Shown: piece after piece, positions 25,707 to 34,419 of the stretch
Layout: each line of letters opens with the position of its first letter
Position numbering within the stretch: the first letter of the stretch is position 1
Assembly (NCBI GenBank): GCA_937879855.1
Contig: CALFMO010000004.1
Span: 62,001-126,000 of the forward strand
DNA length: 64,000 bases
Direction: 5' to 3'
From: an uncultured Acidobacteriaceae bacterium
GTDB taxonomy: Bacteria > Acidobacteriota > Terriglobia > Terriglobales > Acidobacteriaceae
Made by a program: the position numbers and the translations under genes
Notes under the pieces: generated by a model
What the model was told of the DNA's origin: nothing
What the model saw: only the letters and a program-made list of their open reading frames with translations
The model's database searches: none

Positions 25707-26183
25707 CTAATCACTCTCGTACATATTGGGCCGAAAGATTTCCATATATCTCTCCGGCCACGTCAGTGGCGCAAAGCCATACGGCGAATACAACCCATGG
25801 GCATCTTTTGTCGACAGATTCCATCGCCGCAAGCCCTGCAGCGAAGGATGCTGCTTGATGCACCCCATCAATTCTTTGCCGAGCCCGCGTCCTCGATGCG
25901 ATTCGAGCACGAACACGTCAGCGATATAGGCGAATGTGGCGTAGTCACTAATGACTCGGGCAAATCCCACTTGTGCACCCGCATCATCATAAACGCCAAA
26001 GCACAGGGAATGCTCGATAGATCGCGCTACAACACCGCGTGGGATGCCCTTCGCCCAGTAGCAGTTCGTCAGGAATCCGTGGATCATGTTCAGGTCGAGG
26101 CGCGCGGGATCAGTGCTGATCAGGAATTCGCTACGCTGGAGCTCGACTACCGCGTCCGCATTTGCATGTTGAGCAAACTGCAT
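25707..26183 (-). CDS. GNAT family N-acetyltransferase
   Basis: 158 residues from ATG 26183 (MQFAQHANADAVVELQ); a longer frame upstream runs into repeat sequence and has no family signal. The acetyl-CoA binding motif A is VFVLESHRGRGLGKELM, followed by LRRWNLSTKDAHGLYSPYGF, the typical helix and strand before the C-terminus. The substrate is unknown; the close match to YkwB-like small GNATs suggests an amine or amino-sugar acceptor. The start is preceded by a -10-like box 7 nt away and no Shine-Dalgarno, so the mRNA may be leaderless. It lies immediately upstream of glyA. Confidence 0.88.
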   Translation of the reverse strand: MQFAQHANADAVVELQRSEFLISTDPARLDLNMIHGFLTNCYWAKGIPRGVVARSIEHSLCFGVYDDAGAQVGFARVISDYATFAYIADVFVLESHRGRGLGKELMGCIKQHPSLQGLRRWNLSTKDAHGLYSPYGFAPLTWPERYMEIFRPNMYESD

Positions 26184-26190
26184 GTCTACT

Positions 26191-26196
26191 ATTTTA
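26191..26196 (-). promoter_or_regulatory. -10 box TAAAAT, 7 nt before the acetyltransferase ATG
   Basis: On the minus strand TAAAAT sits 7 bases before the ATG at 26183, matching the leaderless arrangement seen at other genes here. No ribosome site intervenes. Confidence 0.5.
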
Positions 26197-26209
26197 AACC
26201 GCAAACTTA

Positions 26210-26285
26210 ACCACAAAGAACGCGAAGTCACTCGGAGGAAAGGCAAGAAAGGTTTCCTTCGTGAACCTTCGTGTCCTTTGTGGTG
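26210..26285. repeat. Inverted dispersed repeat (ACCACAAAG type)
   Basis: ACCACAAAGAACGCGAAG at the left is matched by CTTCGTGTCCTTTGTGGT at the right, giving a long imperfect stem. A half copy of the same type (CTCTGTGTCCTCTGTGGTTAA) occurs near 50505-50525. It looks like a dispersed intergenic repeat, common in this kind of genome. Confidence 0.65.
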
Positions 26286-26295
26286 AGCGCCTTCA

Positions 26296-27408
26296 CTAAA
26301 ACGCCGTTCGCAAGAACGATGCCAGGTGCCAGCCGTCCATATATTTGTAAGGCGTTTCGCCGGTCGTGTAATGCCCGCAGGGCAGCACGGCAACCTTGTG
26401 GTCGAGTCCGTAGCGCTCAAATTCTTCAACGACTTGCTCCGACAGTTCCGGCAAGAAGGTCAGATCATATTTCGCATACACAATGAGCGACTTCCGCGGC
26501 CAACGCGCGAACTGATTGAAATACGACATAGGGCTGACGGCCAGCCAGGCTTGCCGCAGGCGATCGAGATCGATCTGCTGTTCAATTCCCTGCCGGATGT
26601 GGCGCGTCGACTGACCGTGCCAAACCACGTCGGCCACATAGGTGGACGCGTGGTTGAATGCCGCCACGCGAAGGCGCGGTTCATGTGCGGCGGCAATGAA
26701 AGCGTAGCAGGAACCGAGGCTCGTACCCACGATACCGAGTTTGTTATAACCCTGCTGTTCCAGCCAATCGAGGCAACTGCGGATATCGACCACTCCCTGG
26801 CGCACGGCGTCGAGTGTGCGTCCAATGTTGGCGGAGACCGCATAATCGGCGCGGCTGATCTCGGCAGGCATACGAATGTCGTGATACGGCATCGTTAACC
26901 GCAACACCGCGATGCCCATCAGGTTCAGCACGCGGCAGAGGCTGACGTAGGCAATCGCATCGGCATTCCAGTGCGGCAAGAGAACAATCGCGCGCCGTCC
27001 CCGCGCCGGGAACCACCGGGCGTTCACCACGTTGTTTTCGGAATACGGCGTCTTCACCGGCGAAGTGAATCGCAGAAATTCTCCGAAGGTTCCTTTGACT
27101 TTGGCTTCCAACTTGGGATCGGGCACGGCGCGTGTAGAAAAAACCTTCACCTCACGCCTCTCCAAGCGGAAGTCGCGGGGCCGTGTGTAGGAATAAAATT
27201 CGTCGCTCGTCGCCACGATGCGGCGGTTGTAATCAAGAATATATTTCTCGGGATTGTCCGGAGTGTGCCCGAGGCGGTAGCCGTTGCGGCAAGGCCAGTC
27301 GCGCGTCCACTCCACGCCCCATTCCAGCGGGCGCACCACGCGGTTGTCGTCCACCGACGTGAGCCGGTGCTCCCAGTCATACATCCACTGCGCGTAGCGG
27401 GAAGGCAT
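26296..27408 (-). CDS. Alpha/beta hydrolase
   Basis: About 370 residues from the ATG at 27408 (AAGG ribosome site just upstream). The catalytic core has the nucleophile elbow GTSLGS, an acid in VYAKYDLTFLPEL and a histidine in LPCGHYTTGETPYKY, all in the order of an alpha/beta hydrolase triad. The strand ARGRRAIVLLPHWNAD precedes it. The first 110 residues (WMYDWEHRLTSVDDNRVVRPLEWG) are an unusual N-terminal extension. It is probably a cytosolic or membrane-associated esterase or lipase; no signal peptide is evident. The substrate is not assignable. Confidence 0.85.
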   Translation of the reverse strand: MPSRYAQWMYDWEHRLTSVDDNRVVRPLEWGVEWTRDWPCRNGYRLGHTPDNPEKYILDYNRRIVATSDEFYSYTRPRDFRLERREVKVFSTRAVPDPKLEAKVKGTFGEFLRFTSPVKTPYSENNVVNARWFPARGRRAIVLLPHWNADAIAYVSLCRVLNLMGIAVLRLTMPYHDIRMPAEISRADYAVSANIGRTLDAVRQGVVDIRSCLDWLEQQGYNKLGIVGTSLGSCYAFIAAAHEPRLRVAAFNHASTYVADVVWHGQSTRHIRQGIEQQIDLDRLRQAWLAVSPMSYFNQFARWPRKSLIVYAKYDLTFLPELSEQVVEEFERYGLDHKVAVLPCGHYTTGETPYKYMDGWHLASFLRTAF

Positions 27409-27608
27409 GGTCAACCTTTTAGTTTAACAAGGGGAACTGGTCGGCTTACGCGGGAACCATTCAACGGTTGCAATAGCTGGTTAGCACTCGCCATTTAGTC
27501 CCTAAACGGGACTCTCCAGGAAAGACGTTCAGGGCCCGTGACATCCATCACCGAAAAAGGTCGCTGAAACGCAGTATTCACACATTAGGAACGACTTCCA
27601 ATTTGTAA

Positions 27609-27630
27609 TGTAACTACATTTGGAGTTACA
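27609..27630 (+). promoter_or_regulatory. Operator-like inverted repeat before brnT
   Basis: TGTAACT and AGTTACA are perfect 7-bp arms separated by 8 bases, directly abutting the brnT ATG. BrnA-type ribbon-helix-helix antitoxins are known to repress their own promoter by binding such dyads, so this is the likely autoregulatory operator. Confidence 0.7.
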
Positions 27631-27924
27631 ATGAGATTCGAATGGAACGCGGCCAAGAATCGCACGAACGAGCGAAAACATGGCCTCGATTTTGCGGATG
27701 CAGTGGAGATGTTCCACGGTATTTTAGTCGTGGAGCCAGACACGAGAGAGGATTACGGGGAAAAGCGCTGGAGAGGAATCGGCACGATTCGAGGTCTCAC
27801 CGCCGTGGTAATTTTCACAGAACGTTCCCCGGACATCATCCGCATTATCTCGTTGAGAAAGGCTCATCGTGACGAACGGGACGAATACGAAAAAGCGATC
27901 CAGAACGGACTGGAAGCGGATTGA
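27631..27924 (+). CDS. brnT: BrnT-type toxin (RelE-like ribonuclease)
   Basis: 97 residues matching BrnT throughout: MRFEWNAAKNRTNERKHGLDF (the family FEWDxxKxxxNxxKHG start), a central TREDYGEKRWRGIGTIRGL and the end VIFTERSPDIIRIISLRKAHRDERDEY. The fold is a small RelE-like RNase that arrests translation. Catalytic Arg and basic residues of the last strands (RIISLRKA) are intact, so it should be active. It is followed by its antitoxin in an overlapping frame, the usual BrnT-then-BrnA order. Confidence 0.93.
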   Translation: MRFEWNAAKNRTNERKHGLDFADAVEMFHGILVVEPDTREDYGEKRWRGIGTIRGLTAVVIFTERSPDIIRIISLRKAHRDERDEYEKAIQNGLEAD

Positions 27925-28189
27925 TGCGATGCGTGACGAGGACATCGACTTTTCCGACATTCCAAAGCTGGGCCCTGATTTCTTCGCAAAAGCCATAATC
28001 TGGCCCGGGCCGAAGAAGCAGATTACCTTGCGCATTGACCCCGATGTGCTGACTTTTTTTCGCAAGCACGGGCGGGGCTACCAAAGCACTATCAATGCGG
28101 TTCTGCGCAAGTACATGGAAGCGAGAAAAAAAGAGACTTCGTCCGTCAGACCTCGGGTCTCAGCCAGCCAGCGCGTCGGCAGTCGCTAA
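27869..28189 (+). CDS. brnA: BrnA-type antitoxin (ribbon-helix-helix)
   Basis: 106 residues starting from a GTG inside brnT (56-bp overlap). This start is preferred because the conserved family segment KRSRTDWKRIDAMRDEDIDFSD lies before the later ATG. Next come DIPKLGPDFFAKA, the toxin-binding part, and a ribbon-helix-helix KKQITLRIDPDVLTFFRKHG...STINAVLRKYM for DNA binding. It neutralises BrnT and should repress the operon through the dyad at 27609-27630. The C-terminal tail (about 20 residues) is longer than usual and Ser/Arg-rich. Confidence 0.9.
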   Translation: MTNGTNTKKRSRTDWKRIDAMRDEDIDFSDIPKLGPDFFAKAIIWPGPKKQITLRIDPDVLTFFRKHGRGYQSTINAVLRKYMEARKKETSSVRPRVSASQRVGSR

Positions 28190-28226
28190 ATGACGCAAAT
28201 TTGACTCTGAGGCTCGACGTCGCTGT

Positions 28227-29402
28227 TTAGCTGCTATATCTTCGCGGAACCCGCTTCGAGATATTGCAGAGGATTTCGTAGGGAGTGCTGTTGGCCAGTT
28301 CCGCGTGCTCAAGAGCGTCCACGCTCAAGCCTTCGCCCGTGCCAAGCAGGATGACTTCGTCCCCTACGTCGATGCCCGGGATTCCGGTGACATCCACCAG
28401 CGTAAGGTCCATGGAAATGCGGCCCACGATAGGAGCGTAATGCTCGCGCACGATCACGCGGCCGCGATTGGAAAGTTGGCGATTGTAGCCGTCGGCGTAG
28501 CCCACGGGCAGGACCGCAACGTGCGCAGGAGCCTTCGTCACGTAGGTCGCGCCATAGCCCAGCGGCTGGTTAGGCCCAAAGTCGCGCAGCGAGAGAATCC
28601 GCGTCTTCCATGTGAGGACCGGTTTCACCGGCAAACGCAGCGTGCCGCCGCTCACTTCGCGCCCCGCTCGCTGGAATGGCAAATAGTAGCCATAGAGCGC
28701 GATCCCGGGGCGCACCATGCTGCTCCAGGTCTCCCGCCGTGAAATCACCGCACTGGTATTGGCGATGTGCACAAATGCCGGCTCCATTCCGGCTTCGCGC
28801 ACCATGCGGCGAGCCACCTCAAAGTTGCGTTCCTGCTCCGCGACCGAAGGCGCATCCATAATTTCGGAAGACGCAAGGTGAGTAGAGAGTCCCTCGAGCG
28901 CAAGACGCTTGGCGGATTTCAATCCGGAGAGCACGCCCGGCAATTGATCGACGGCGACCCCGAGCCGGCCCATCCCGGTATCGACTTTCAAGTGCACCGG
29001 ATGCTGAGCCACTCCGAGGCCGGCAGCGGCGCGATCCAGCGACTCGATATGCCAAGGCTCCCAAACCGTAGGAGTGAGGTGCAACCGGACGATCTCCGTT
29101 TCCTCGCCGCGCCAGAAGCCAGTCATCAACAGAATACTCGCGTGAACTCCGGCCTCCCGCAGCGGAATCGCTTCGTCCAGCGAAGTGACGCCCAGCCACC
29201 GCGCGCCCTCGGCCTCCAGAGCCCGCGAGCACTCGACCGCGCCGTGGCCGTACGCGTCGGCCTTCACCACGGCGCACACCGTGACCTTCGTCCCTACGTG
29301 CTTCTGCACGGTTCGAAAGTTTTGTCGCAACGTAGTCAGGGAAACTTCCGCCCACGTGGGACGCGTTGCCACGCGACTCAGGATTTCTGCTGTGCTAGCC
29401 AC
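28227..29402 (-). CDS. alr: Alanine racemase
   Basis: About 391 residues. The PLP enzyme makes D-alanine for peptidoglycan. The PLP lysine lies in VCAVVKADAYGHG (near residue 47), LKVDTGMGRLG follows, and the catalytic tyrosine is in PLGYGATY. The C-terminal beta-domain has GRISMDLTLVDV. The frame extends to a GTG at 29438, but a perfect TATAAT lies between that codon and the GTG at 29402. I therefore place the start at 29402, which probably makes the mRNA leaderless. It is downstream of the TonB-like gene in the same direction. Confidence 0.95.
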   Translation of the reverse strand: MASTAEILSRVATRPTWAEVSLTTLRQNFRTVQKHVGTKVTVCAVVKADAYGHGAVECSRALEAEGARWLGVTSLDEAIPLREAGVHASILLMTGFWRGEETEIVRLHLTPTVWEPWHIESLDRAAAGLGVAQHPVHLKVDTGMGRLGVAVDQLPGVLSGLKSAKRLALEGLSTHLASSEIMDAPSVAEQERNFEVARRMVREAGMEPAFVHIANTSAVISRRETWSSMVRPGIALYGYYLPFQRAGREVSGGTLRLPVKPVLTWKTRILSLRDFGPNQPLGYGATYVTKAPAHVAVLPVGYADGYNRQLSNRGRVIVREHYAPIVGRISMDLTLVDVTGIPGIDVGDEVILLGTGEGLSVDALEHAELANSTPYEILCNISKRVPRRYSS

Positions 29403-29409
29403 TTTCGCG

Positions 29410-29415
29410 ATTATA
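29410..29415 (-). promoter_or_regulatory. -10 box TATAAT, 7 nt before the alr start
   Basis: TATAAT on the minus strand, followed by CGCGAAA and then GTG. The position inside a longer open frame is what argues for the shorter start. Confidence 0.6.
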
Positions 29416-29480
29416 GCGGGAGCAGTCCAGGTACCCACGTTACGCTGGGGCTACTCCCGACCGATTCCGTGGGCGACGAA

Positions 29481-30218
29481 TCAATTCCCCGACAGAGTAA
29501 AGTTCACCGTGATTTGCGTTTCTACCTCTACGGGTTCTCCATTCAGGATGTAGGGACGATAGCGCCACTGGCTGACGGCCTTGATCGCCGCAGCCACCAG
29601 CATCGGATGCCCAGAGAGAACGCGCAGGTCTTCGATGGTGCCCGCTTTGCTGATGATGGCAGCTAGAACTACCTGCCCTTGCACGCGCGCCATCTTCGCT
29701 GGATAGGGATAGTCCGGTCGCACCCGGTTCACCAGGCTCCCTGCGAGTAGGTTCGAGGGGCGGAAGGGACGGACGATTGAAGACGGAGCGGGGAGTGGCA
29801 GTAGAGCAGGATGATTCACGGGATCACCCAGCGACCTCCAGATTCCGTCCCGCGAACCGTCGCCGGTTCCGCCCGGCACGCCCGAAGTATTGAAACTAAT
29901 TTGCGGCGGCGATTCCACTTCGTCGATGTGCACAACGTGATTTGGAATCGCCGCCGGCTCAACGAGCACGTTATCGGCAAAATTACTTTGAACGATCGAA
30001 GTGACGTTCTGATGGTGAACGGGTGCAACAGAGGGCGGAGATCCCAAAGTTACCGGCGTAGGAAGAACTCGGCCGGCCGGTAGCCCGACGGTCTTCCACA
30101 GCGGCAACACGAGCAGCAGAGCGATCACTATCGCCTGCAGTCCGAACGAAGTTAGCGTGGTCCAGCTCTGGCGCGTGCGTTGGGCCCAGGAAGTTTCCAG
30201 CATGCTCTCGGCAAACAT
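29481..30218 (-). CDS. TonB family protein (energy transducer)
   Basis: About 245 residues from the ATG at 30218, which has GGAGGAGAC upstream. A short cytoplasmic N-terminus (RTRQSW) is followed by one membrane helix (about 20-42), a Pro-rich periplasmic linker (LPLPAPSS) and the C-terminal TonB fold. That fold reads RPDYPYPAKMARVQGQVVLAAIISKAGTIEDLRVLSGHPMLVAAAI. TonB proteins transmit proton-motive force from ExbB/ExbD to outer-membrane receptors. No exbB or exbD is adjacent. Two large TonB-dependent-type proteins elsewhere in the window are possible clients. Confidence 0.88.
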   Translation of the reverse strand: MFAESMLETSWAQRTRQSWTTLTSFGLQAIVIALLLVLPLWKTVGLPAGRVLPTPVTLGSPPSVAPVHHQNVTSIVQSNFADNVLVEPAAIPNHVVHIDEVESPPQISFNTSGVPGGTGDGSRDGIWRSLGDPVNHPALLPLPAPSSIVRPFRPSNLLAGSLVNRVRPDYPYPAKMARVQGQVVLAAIISKAGTIEDLRVLSGHPMLVAAAIKAVSQWRYRPYILNGEPVEVETQITVNFTLSGN

Positions 30219-30291
30219 AGTCTCCTCCACCGTGAAATCTGTTTGCTGGTATGGACACCACTGCATTCGCCAACGGCTAACCTCGGCATAA

Positions 30292-30318
30292 GAAAAAAGG
30301 CCGCGTTTTCACGCGGCC
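30292..30318 (-). terminator. Intrinsic terminator after ompH
   Basis: GGCCGCGT and ACGCGGCC form an 8-bp GC stem with a 4-base loop. On the minus strand it is followed by a run of T (A at 30292-30298). It lies 40 bases after the ompH stop. Confidence 0.9.
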
Positions 30319-30358
30319 TGCTGGAACTTCACGGACACTCGCGGTGTCCCGTATTGAC

Positions 30359-31081
30359 TTATTTTGGCGGCTCAGTTGGCTTCGGTGTTGCGGGCTTTGC
30401 GGGCGCTGCCTTCGGAGTCGTCTTGGGCGGAGTCGTGGTGCTAGCTCCGGGGGCTGGTGGCGCGGCCACACCCGACTGCACGTTGTAAGCGTCGACCACG
30501 GCCTTGGTGATGTCGATCGCCTGGCCCCACCACAGCACGTTGCTTTGTGGCCACGGTTTCGAGGTGTCAACGATAATGCCGAAGCCGTTGTCCTCGGAAT
30601 ACTTCACGATCATCGGAGCCATCTTCTGCAGGATGCGGCTGGCGATCTCCTGGTTCTGATTGCCGAAGTCCTCCTGGGCATCTTGCACAGAGCGGTCGAA
30701 GAGCTTTTGCTTAGTCTCGATCTGCTTCTTCAGAGTGGCCAGCGCATCTTCGTTCAGCTTGCCTTCCTGCGTGGTCAATTGCTTCTTCAAGCCTTCGAGC
30801 TCGTCGTTCTGGCTCTTCAGTTCGTTCTGCTTGGGTTCAAACTTCTTCTGCAGGGCTTCCAGATCGCGGCGGCCTTCGTTGCTGCCGAAAATTGCTTCCT
30901 GGATATTGATCGCCCCAACCTTGGTGCCGGCGCTCGGACCGGTTGTAGCCGCAGGGGTCGCAGGATCGGGATTGGCGGCCGCCGGACTTGACGGTGTGGC
31001 GGCGCTGCCGGTTTGGGCCAATGCGGAAAACGTGAGCGTAACCGCAAGGGCCAGAAGAACTCGCAAAGACTTGCTTTTCAT
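30359..31081 (-). CDS. OmpH/Skp-family periplasmic chaperone
   Basis: 240 residues. A signal peptide (to about 28) precedes a Pro/Ala linker, the strand VGAINIQEAIF, and long coiled-coil arms rich in K, E and Q (about 70-140). The closing part is APMIVKYSEDNGFGIIVDTS, the Skp core. A Pro/Thr/Lys-rich tail (KTTPKAAPAKPATPKPTEPPK-type) is unusual and longer than in E. coli Skp. Skp holds unfolded outer-membrane proteins for BamA. It lies just downstream of bamA, as in many bacteria, and has its own strong promoter at 31301-31330 and a terminator. Confidence 0.92.
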   Translation of the reverse strand: MKSKSLRVLLALAVTLTFSALAQTGSAATPSSPAAANPDPATPAATTGPSAGTKVGAINIQEAIFGSNEGRRDLEALQKKFEPKQNELKSQNDELEGLKKQLTTQEGKLNEDALATLKKQIETKQKLFDRSVQDAQEDFGNQNQEIASRILQKMAPMIVKYSEDNGFGIIVDTSKPWPQSNVLWWGQAIDITKAVVDAYNVQSGVAAPPAPGASTTTPPKTTPKAAPAKPATPKPTEPPK

Positions 31082-31300
31082 TGGATCGGTTGTACTCCTT
31101 GGGACATGGTTTCCAGGAATGAACTTCGATACTTTTCAGATTCTTTTACTCAATCAACGCTGGGCCGCATTCAATGAGGTCTGCGCTGCGGTAAAGCGGC
31201 CGCCGTCAGAAAAGGCGGCACTCAAGCCAGCATCACACGTCAAGCCTGGGGGCAAGCTTTCCACCCATCTTTGACTCACTCTATGGCGTGGATCATACAC

Positions 31301-31330
31301 ATTATAGAGACCTCGCTCTCAGGCCGTCAA
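31301..31330 (-). promoter_or_regulatory. Sigma70-like promoter for ompH
   Basis: On the minus strand TTGACG (31325-31330), an 18-base spacer and TATAAT (31301-31306) make a near-consensus promoter. It predicts a leader of about 210 nt. The remaining bases to 31082 show no gene; there are imperfect GC dyads near 31195-31225. Confidence 0.7.
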
Positions 31331-31352
31331 ACCACTATAAAGCCGCACGAAG

Positions 31353-34220
31353 CTAAAAGGTGGTCGCCACTGTAAACCGGAAAGTCTTCCGCGGTTCCCT
31401 CAACAAGAAACTGGGGGCGTAGGTGTTGACCGCCAAATGATACGTGTAGTCGCCCGCCGCACCCGCCGGGAACATCGACCGCGTGATCGGAATCGGCGGC
31501 GCGGCCTGTTCATCCAGGCGCACCGGATTGTAGGCCCAGTAGATACGAAATGGCGCGTTAACCACGGGCAGGAACATTTGCAGTTCCAGTCCGGTGGACA
31601 TCCGGGGCTTCCAATTCGTCGAGCTTAGGATCTGGAGATTTCGTGGAGGAGTTTTGCCCAGTTCTGTGAGCGTGTGACCACCTTGGCAGTTGTAGCCGGC
31701 GTCGAGCGTTGGACACCCGAAAAATGTACCCAGGACCTGATCAAATTGCACGGAGGCAATTTCCAACTGCGATGGCCGGACGACCGAGTCGAAGCCCGCG
31801 TCGACAAAGGGAACGATCGCCACCGGTCCTGCGATGGTGATGCGATATTCAAGATTGCCGAACACACTGAGGTCGCCGCCGGGAAACACGATCTGATCGA
31901 CCGGGATAGGAACTGTCCAATTCCCCTGCCGCGGGTTGAGGGGATTCTTTGGAACCGGGGTTCCATCGGGATTGGTCACCGTGATCGAGTTGGAGTTCGG
32001 CAGAAACGCCACGGGCGAGATCGACCGGATGTCAAAACCACGAATGTCGTTTTCGCCGCCCATGTAGAAGCGCTGGAAGGGCGGAGCAACCAATCCCGCG
32101 AAGCCGCTGATGTACGATCCCTGCACGTTGAAGCCGACCGCGTTACGGCGGTTCTGCACCGGAATGAATCTCTTGTATTGAATGATCGGCCGGATCGACC
32201 GGACCGTGCCGCCCAGTCCCGCAAACTCCACCCCCGCTGTCATCGAATGTCCGGAATGCGGAGAAAGTCCGCTGTCCAGGGTATTAAACGAGAAGTTGGG
32301 GAATATCTTGCTGGTAATAATTCCATTCACGGCTTGCGGTCCGGTGATGCCCTGGAACGCAAGAAAATCGAACAGACTTCTGGATGCCGTACTGAGGGGG
32401 ATCAATGTCGATTGATCCAGCGAATAAGTGATGCCCACGCGCTTGAACGAACGTTTATTGCGCAACGGAGAACTCAGCGATGTGGTGAACCCCACGCTCG
32501 ACTGCGAATAGTTCTGCAAATTTTGCAAAACAGCGCTCGGCAAGTTCAAAGTCTGTCCGCTGAAAATGGAAAGCTGCTTGGCCTGGTTGTAGCTGACCTT
32601 GTTGCCGAACACGGTGAAACCGAACTGCAGGGGGCGATCAAACATGTAGGGCTGGGTGAAGCCAAACATCGCACTCCGCGCCAGGTTTCCAAGGTTAATC
32701 TGAACCTGCAACGTCTCGCCGAGTCCCAGGAAGTTATTCGTGGAATAGTTCAATCCCACAAATGCTCCTTCCAGGCCACTGACGCCGCCGTTCAGGCCGA
32801 TGCTATTCTTGCCCTTCTCTTTCACCTTCAGAGTCAAATCCACCTGTCCATTTTTCTCGTCCAGCTTTTTTTCTGTTACGTTCGGGTCATCCGGCTTGAG
32901 TTGATCAAAATAGGAAAGCTGATTCAGGCGGAGCAAGCTGAGTTCCCATAGACGGGAGTTGTAAATGCCGCCTTCTTCGAGCGCCAGTTCGCGGCGGATC
33001 ACTTTGTCGCGGGTGGTGGTGTTACCGACGAATTCGATGCGGCGCACGTAGAACTGCTTGCCCTCTTCGACGTCGATTTCCAGAAATGCAAGTTTCTTGT
33101 CGTCGTCAAACGTCGTTGAGGGCACACTCGTGAAGTTGATGTAGCCAAATTCGCCGTAAGCCTTGCGCAAAGCCTCCAGGCCTTTGGCGATTTTTTCGCG
33201 GCTGAAAATGTCTCCATCCTTCAGCGGAAACAGGGAGCGCAATGCGGCGGTGTTGGAGATCGCTTTATTGTTCTTGAAGGTGATCTTGCCCAGCCGGTAC
33301 TGGTCGCCTTCGTCGATCGGCATCGTAATGTCGACTGCCTTGCCCGGACCCGATTGCAGCAGCGGAATGTGAAATCCTTTCCGTCCGGTGTCATGGATTT
33401 GCGTCTTGGGGTCGCCCACCACAACCTTGAAGTAGCCGCGATTCTGGTACTGGGCCCGCACCCGCTCGGTATCTTCTTCCAGTTTGGTGGCGTCGTAGGT
33501 CTTGGCGAAAATATTCTCGAGAAAAATGGAATGCGGAACTCCGATGGGCTTGAGGTTTTTCATTGACGCCCGCAGGATTCGTGACTTAATGGCCTTGTTG
33601 CCCTCGAACTTGATCTTGCCGACTTTGACTTTCGGTCCTTCCTTTACCACGAAGGTGATGCCGACCGCCGCGGGAGGTATCTGCCGCACTTCTGTGCGGA
33701 TGGTGGCGAACTGCCGGCCGTGTTCGGAAAGCAGGTTCCGGATAGAAACTTCAGCCTTTTTAATGCGCGTGGGATCGTACTGACTTTCGACCACCAATCC
33801 GACCTTATCCTGCTTGAAACGGTCGAGCACGTCGCTATTGGAAACGGAACTCAGGCCGACGTAGTTGATTTCGCGGATCGTCGGTTTTTCTTTCACTTGG
33901 AAGATCAGGCGCCAGCCCTTCGGCGTCTGCTCGCGGAGGATCTTGATGTCCTCGAAGTAACCCGTGTTCCACAGTGAGTTGAAGTCGCGTTCCAGGGCAG
34001 AGGCATCGTAAATGTCCCCCGGCTTGGTGAAAATGCGCGCTTTGATGGTGTCGGCAGGAATGCGACGGTTGCCTTGGACACTAATCTCCGAAATAACGTC
34101 CGTCTGCGCCCAAGTCAGGCTTCCGGTCGCAGCCACGAATATTGCCAAGAACCAGAAAAATGCGAGCGCACCTCGCCCCACGTCTCGCCAAGGCCGTTGA
34201 AATGAAGAAGATGGCACCAT
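31353..34220 (-). CDS. bamA: Outer-membrane protein assembly factor BamA
   Basis: About 955 residues from the ATG at 34220, preferred over a GTG at 34253 because a normal signal sequence follows (ALAFFWFLAIFVAATGSLTWAQ). Five POTRA repeats fill residues about 30-420. Examples are ISEISVQGNRRIPADTIKARI and VRRIEFVGNTTTRDKVIRREL. The 16-strand barrel follows (SIGLNGGVSGLEGAF, FNVQGSYISGF), ending with FRFTVATTF and a terminal Phe. The L6 loop motif appears as FYMGGENDIRGFDIRS, containing the VRGF-like IRGF. It folds and inserts outer-membrane proteins. Confidence 0.96.
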   Translation of the reverse strand: MVPSSSFQRPWRDVGRGALAFFWFLAIFVAATGSLTWAQTDVISEISVQGNRRIPADTIKARIFTKPGDIYDASALERDFNSLWNTGYFEDIKILREQTPKGWRLIFQVKEKPTIREINYVGLSSVSNSDVLDRFKQDKVGLVVESQYDPTRIKKAEVSIRNLLSEHGRQFATIRTEVRQIPPAAVGITFVVKEGPKVKVGKIKFEGNKAIKSRILRASMKNLKPIGVPHSIFLENIFAKTYDATKLEEDTERVRAQYQNRGYFKVVVGDPKTQIHDTGRKGFHIPLLQSGPGKAVDITMPIDEGDQYRLGKITFKNNKAISNTAALRSLFPLKDGDIFSREKIAKGLEALRKAYGEFGYINFTSVPSTTFDDDKKLAFLEIDVEEGKQFYVRRIEFVGNTTTRDKVIRRELALEEGGIYNSRLWELSLLRLNQLSYFDQLKPDDPNVTEKKLDEKNGQVDLTLKVKEKGKNSIGLNGGVSGLEGAFVGLNYSTNNFLGLGETLQVQINLGNLARSAMFGFTQPYMFDRPLQFGFTVFGNKVSYNQAKQLSIFSGQTLNLPSAVLQNLQNYSQSSVGFTTSLSSPLRNKRSFKRVGITYSLDQSTLIPLSTASRSLFDFLAFQGITGPQAVNGIITSKIFPNFSFNTLDSGLSPHSGHSMTAGVEFAGLGGTVRSIRPIIQYKRFIPVQNRRNAVGFNVQGSYISGFAGLVAPPFQRFYMGGENDIRGFDIRSISPVAFLPNSNSITVTNPDGTPVPKNPLNPRQGNWTVPIPVDQIVFPGGDLSVFGNLEYRITIAGPVAIVPFVDAGFDSVVRPSQLEIASVQFDQVLGTFFGCPTLDAGYNCQGGHTLTELGKTPPRNLQILSSTNWKPRMSTGLELQMFLPVVNAPFRIYWAYNPVRLDEQAAPPIPITRSMFPAGAAGDYTYHLAVNTYAPSFLLREPRKTFRFTVATTF

Positions 34221-34324
34221 CTTGGCCCTGCGAACGCAGGGGCCCTTGGGCACAACAAGGTTCTCCGAATGAAAGCGAAAAGGAATCGCTACGACCTCAG
34301 CCTCTGGAATGTAAGAAAACTGTC

Positions 34325-34355
34325 ATTATACGGTAGAGCGTTGGAAAGCGTCCAA
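34325..34355 (-). promoter_or_regulatory. Possible bamA promoter
   Basis: On the minus strand TTGGAC (34350-34355) is followed after 19 bases by TATAAT (34325-34330). The spacer is longer than ideal. It would give a leader of about 100 nt to the ATG at 34220. No gene lies between bamA and the oxidoreductase stop at 34420. Confidence 0.4.
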
Positions 34356-34419
34356 GCCGCAACTCTTTCTGCGTTTCATCTTGCAGGTCTGACCCGATCG
34401 GCAAGACCTGGCGGTTGCT

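Noticed and set aside
31674..32951. Forward frame of 425 codons over bamA
   Set aside because: Shadow of BamA, which has intact POTRA and barrel features.
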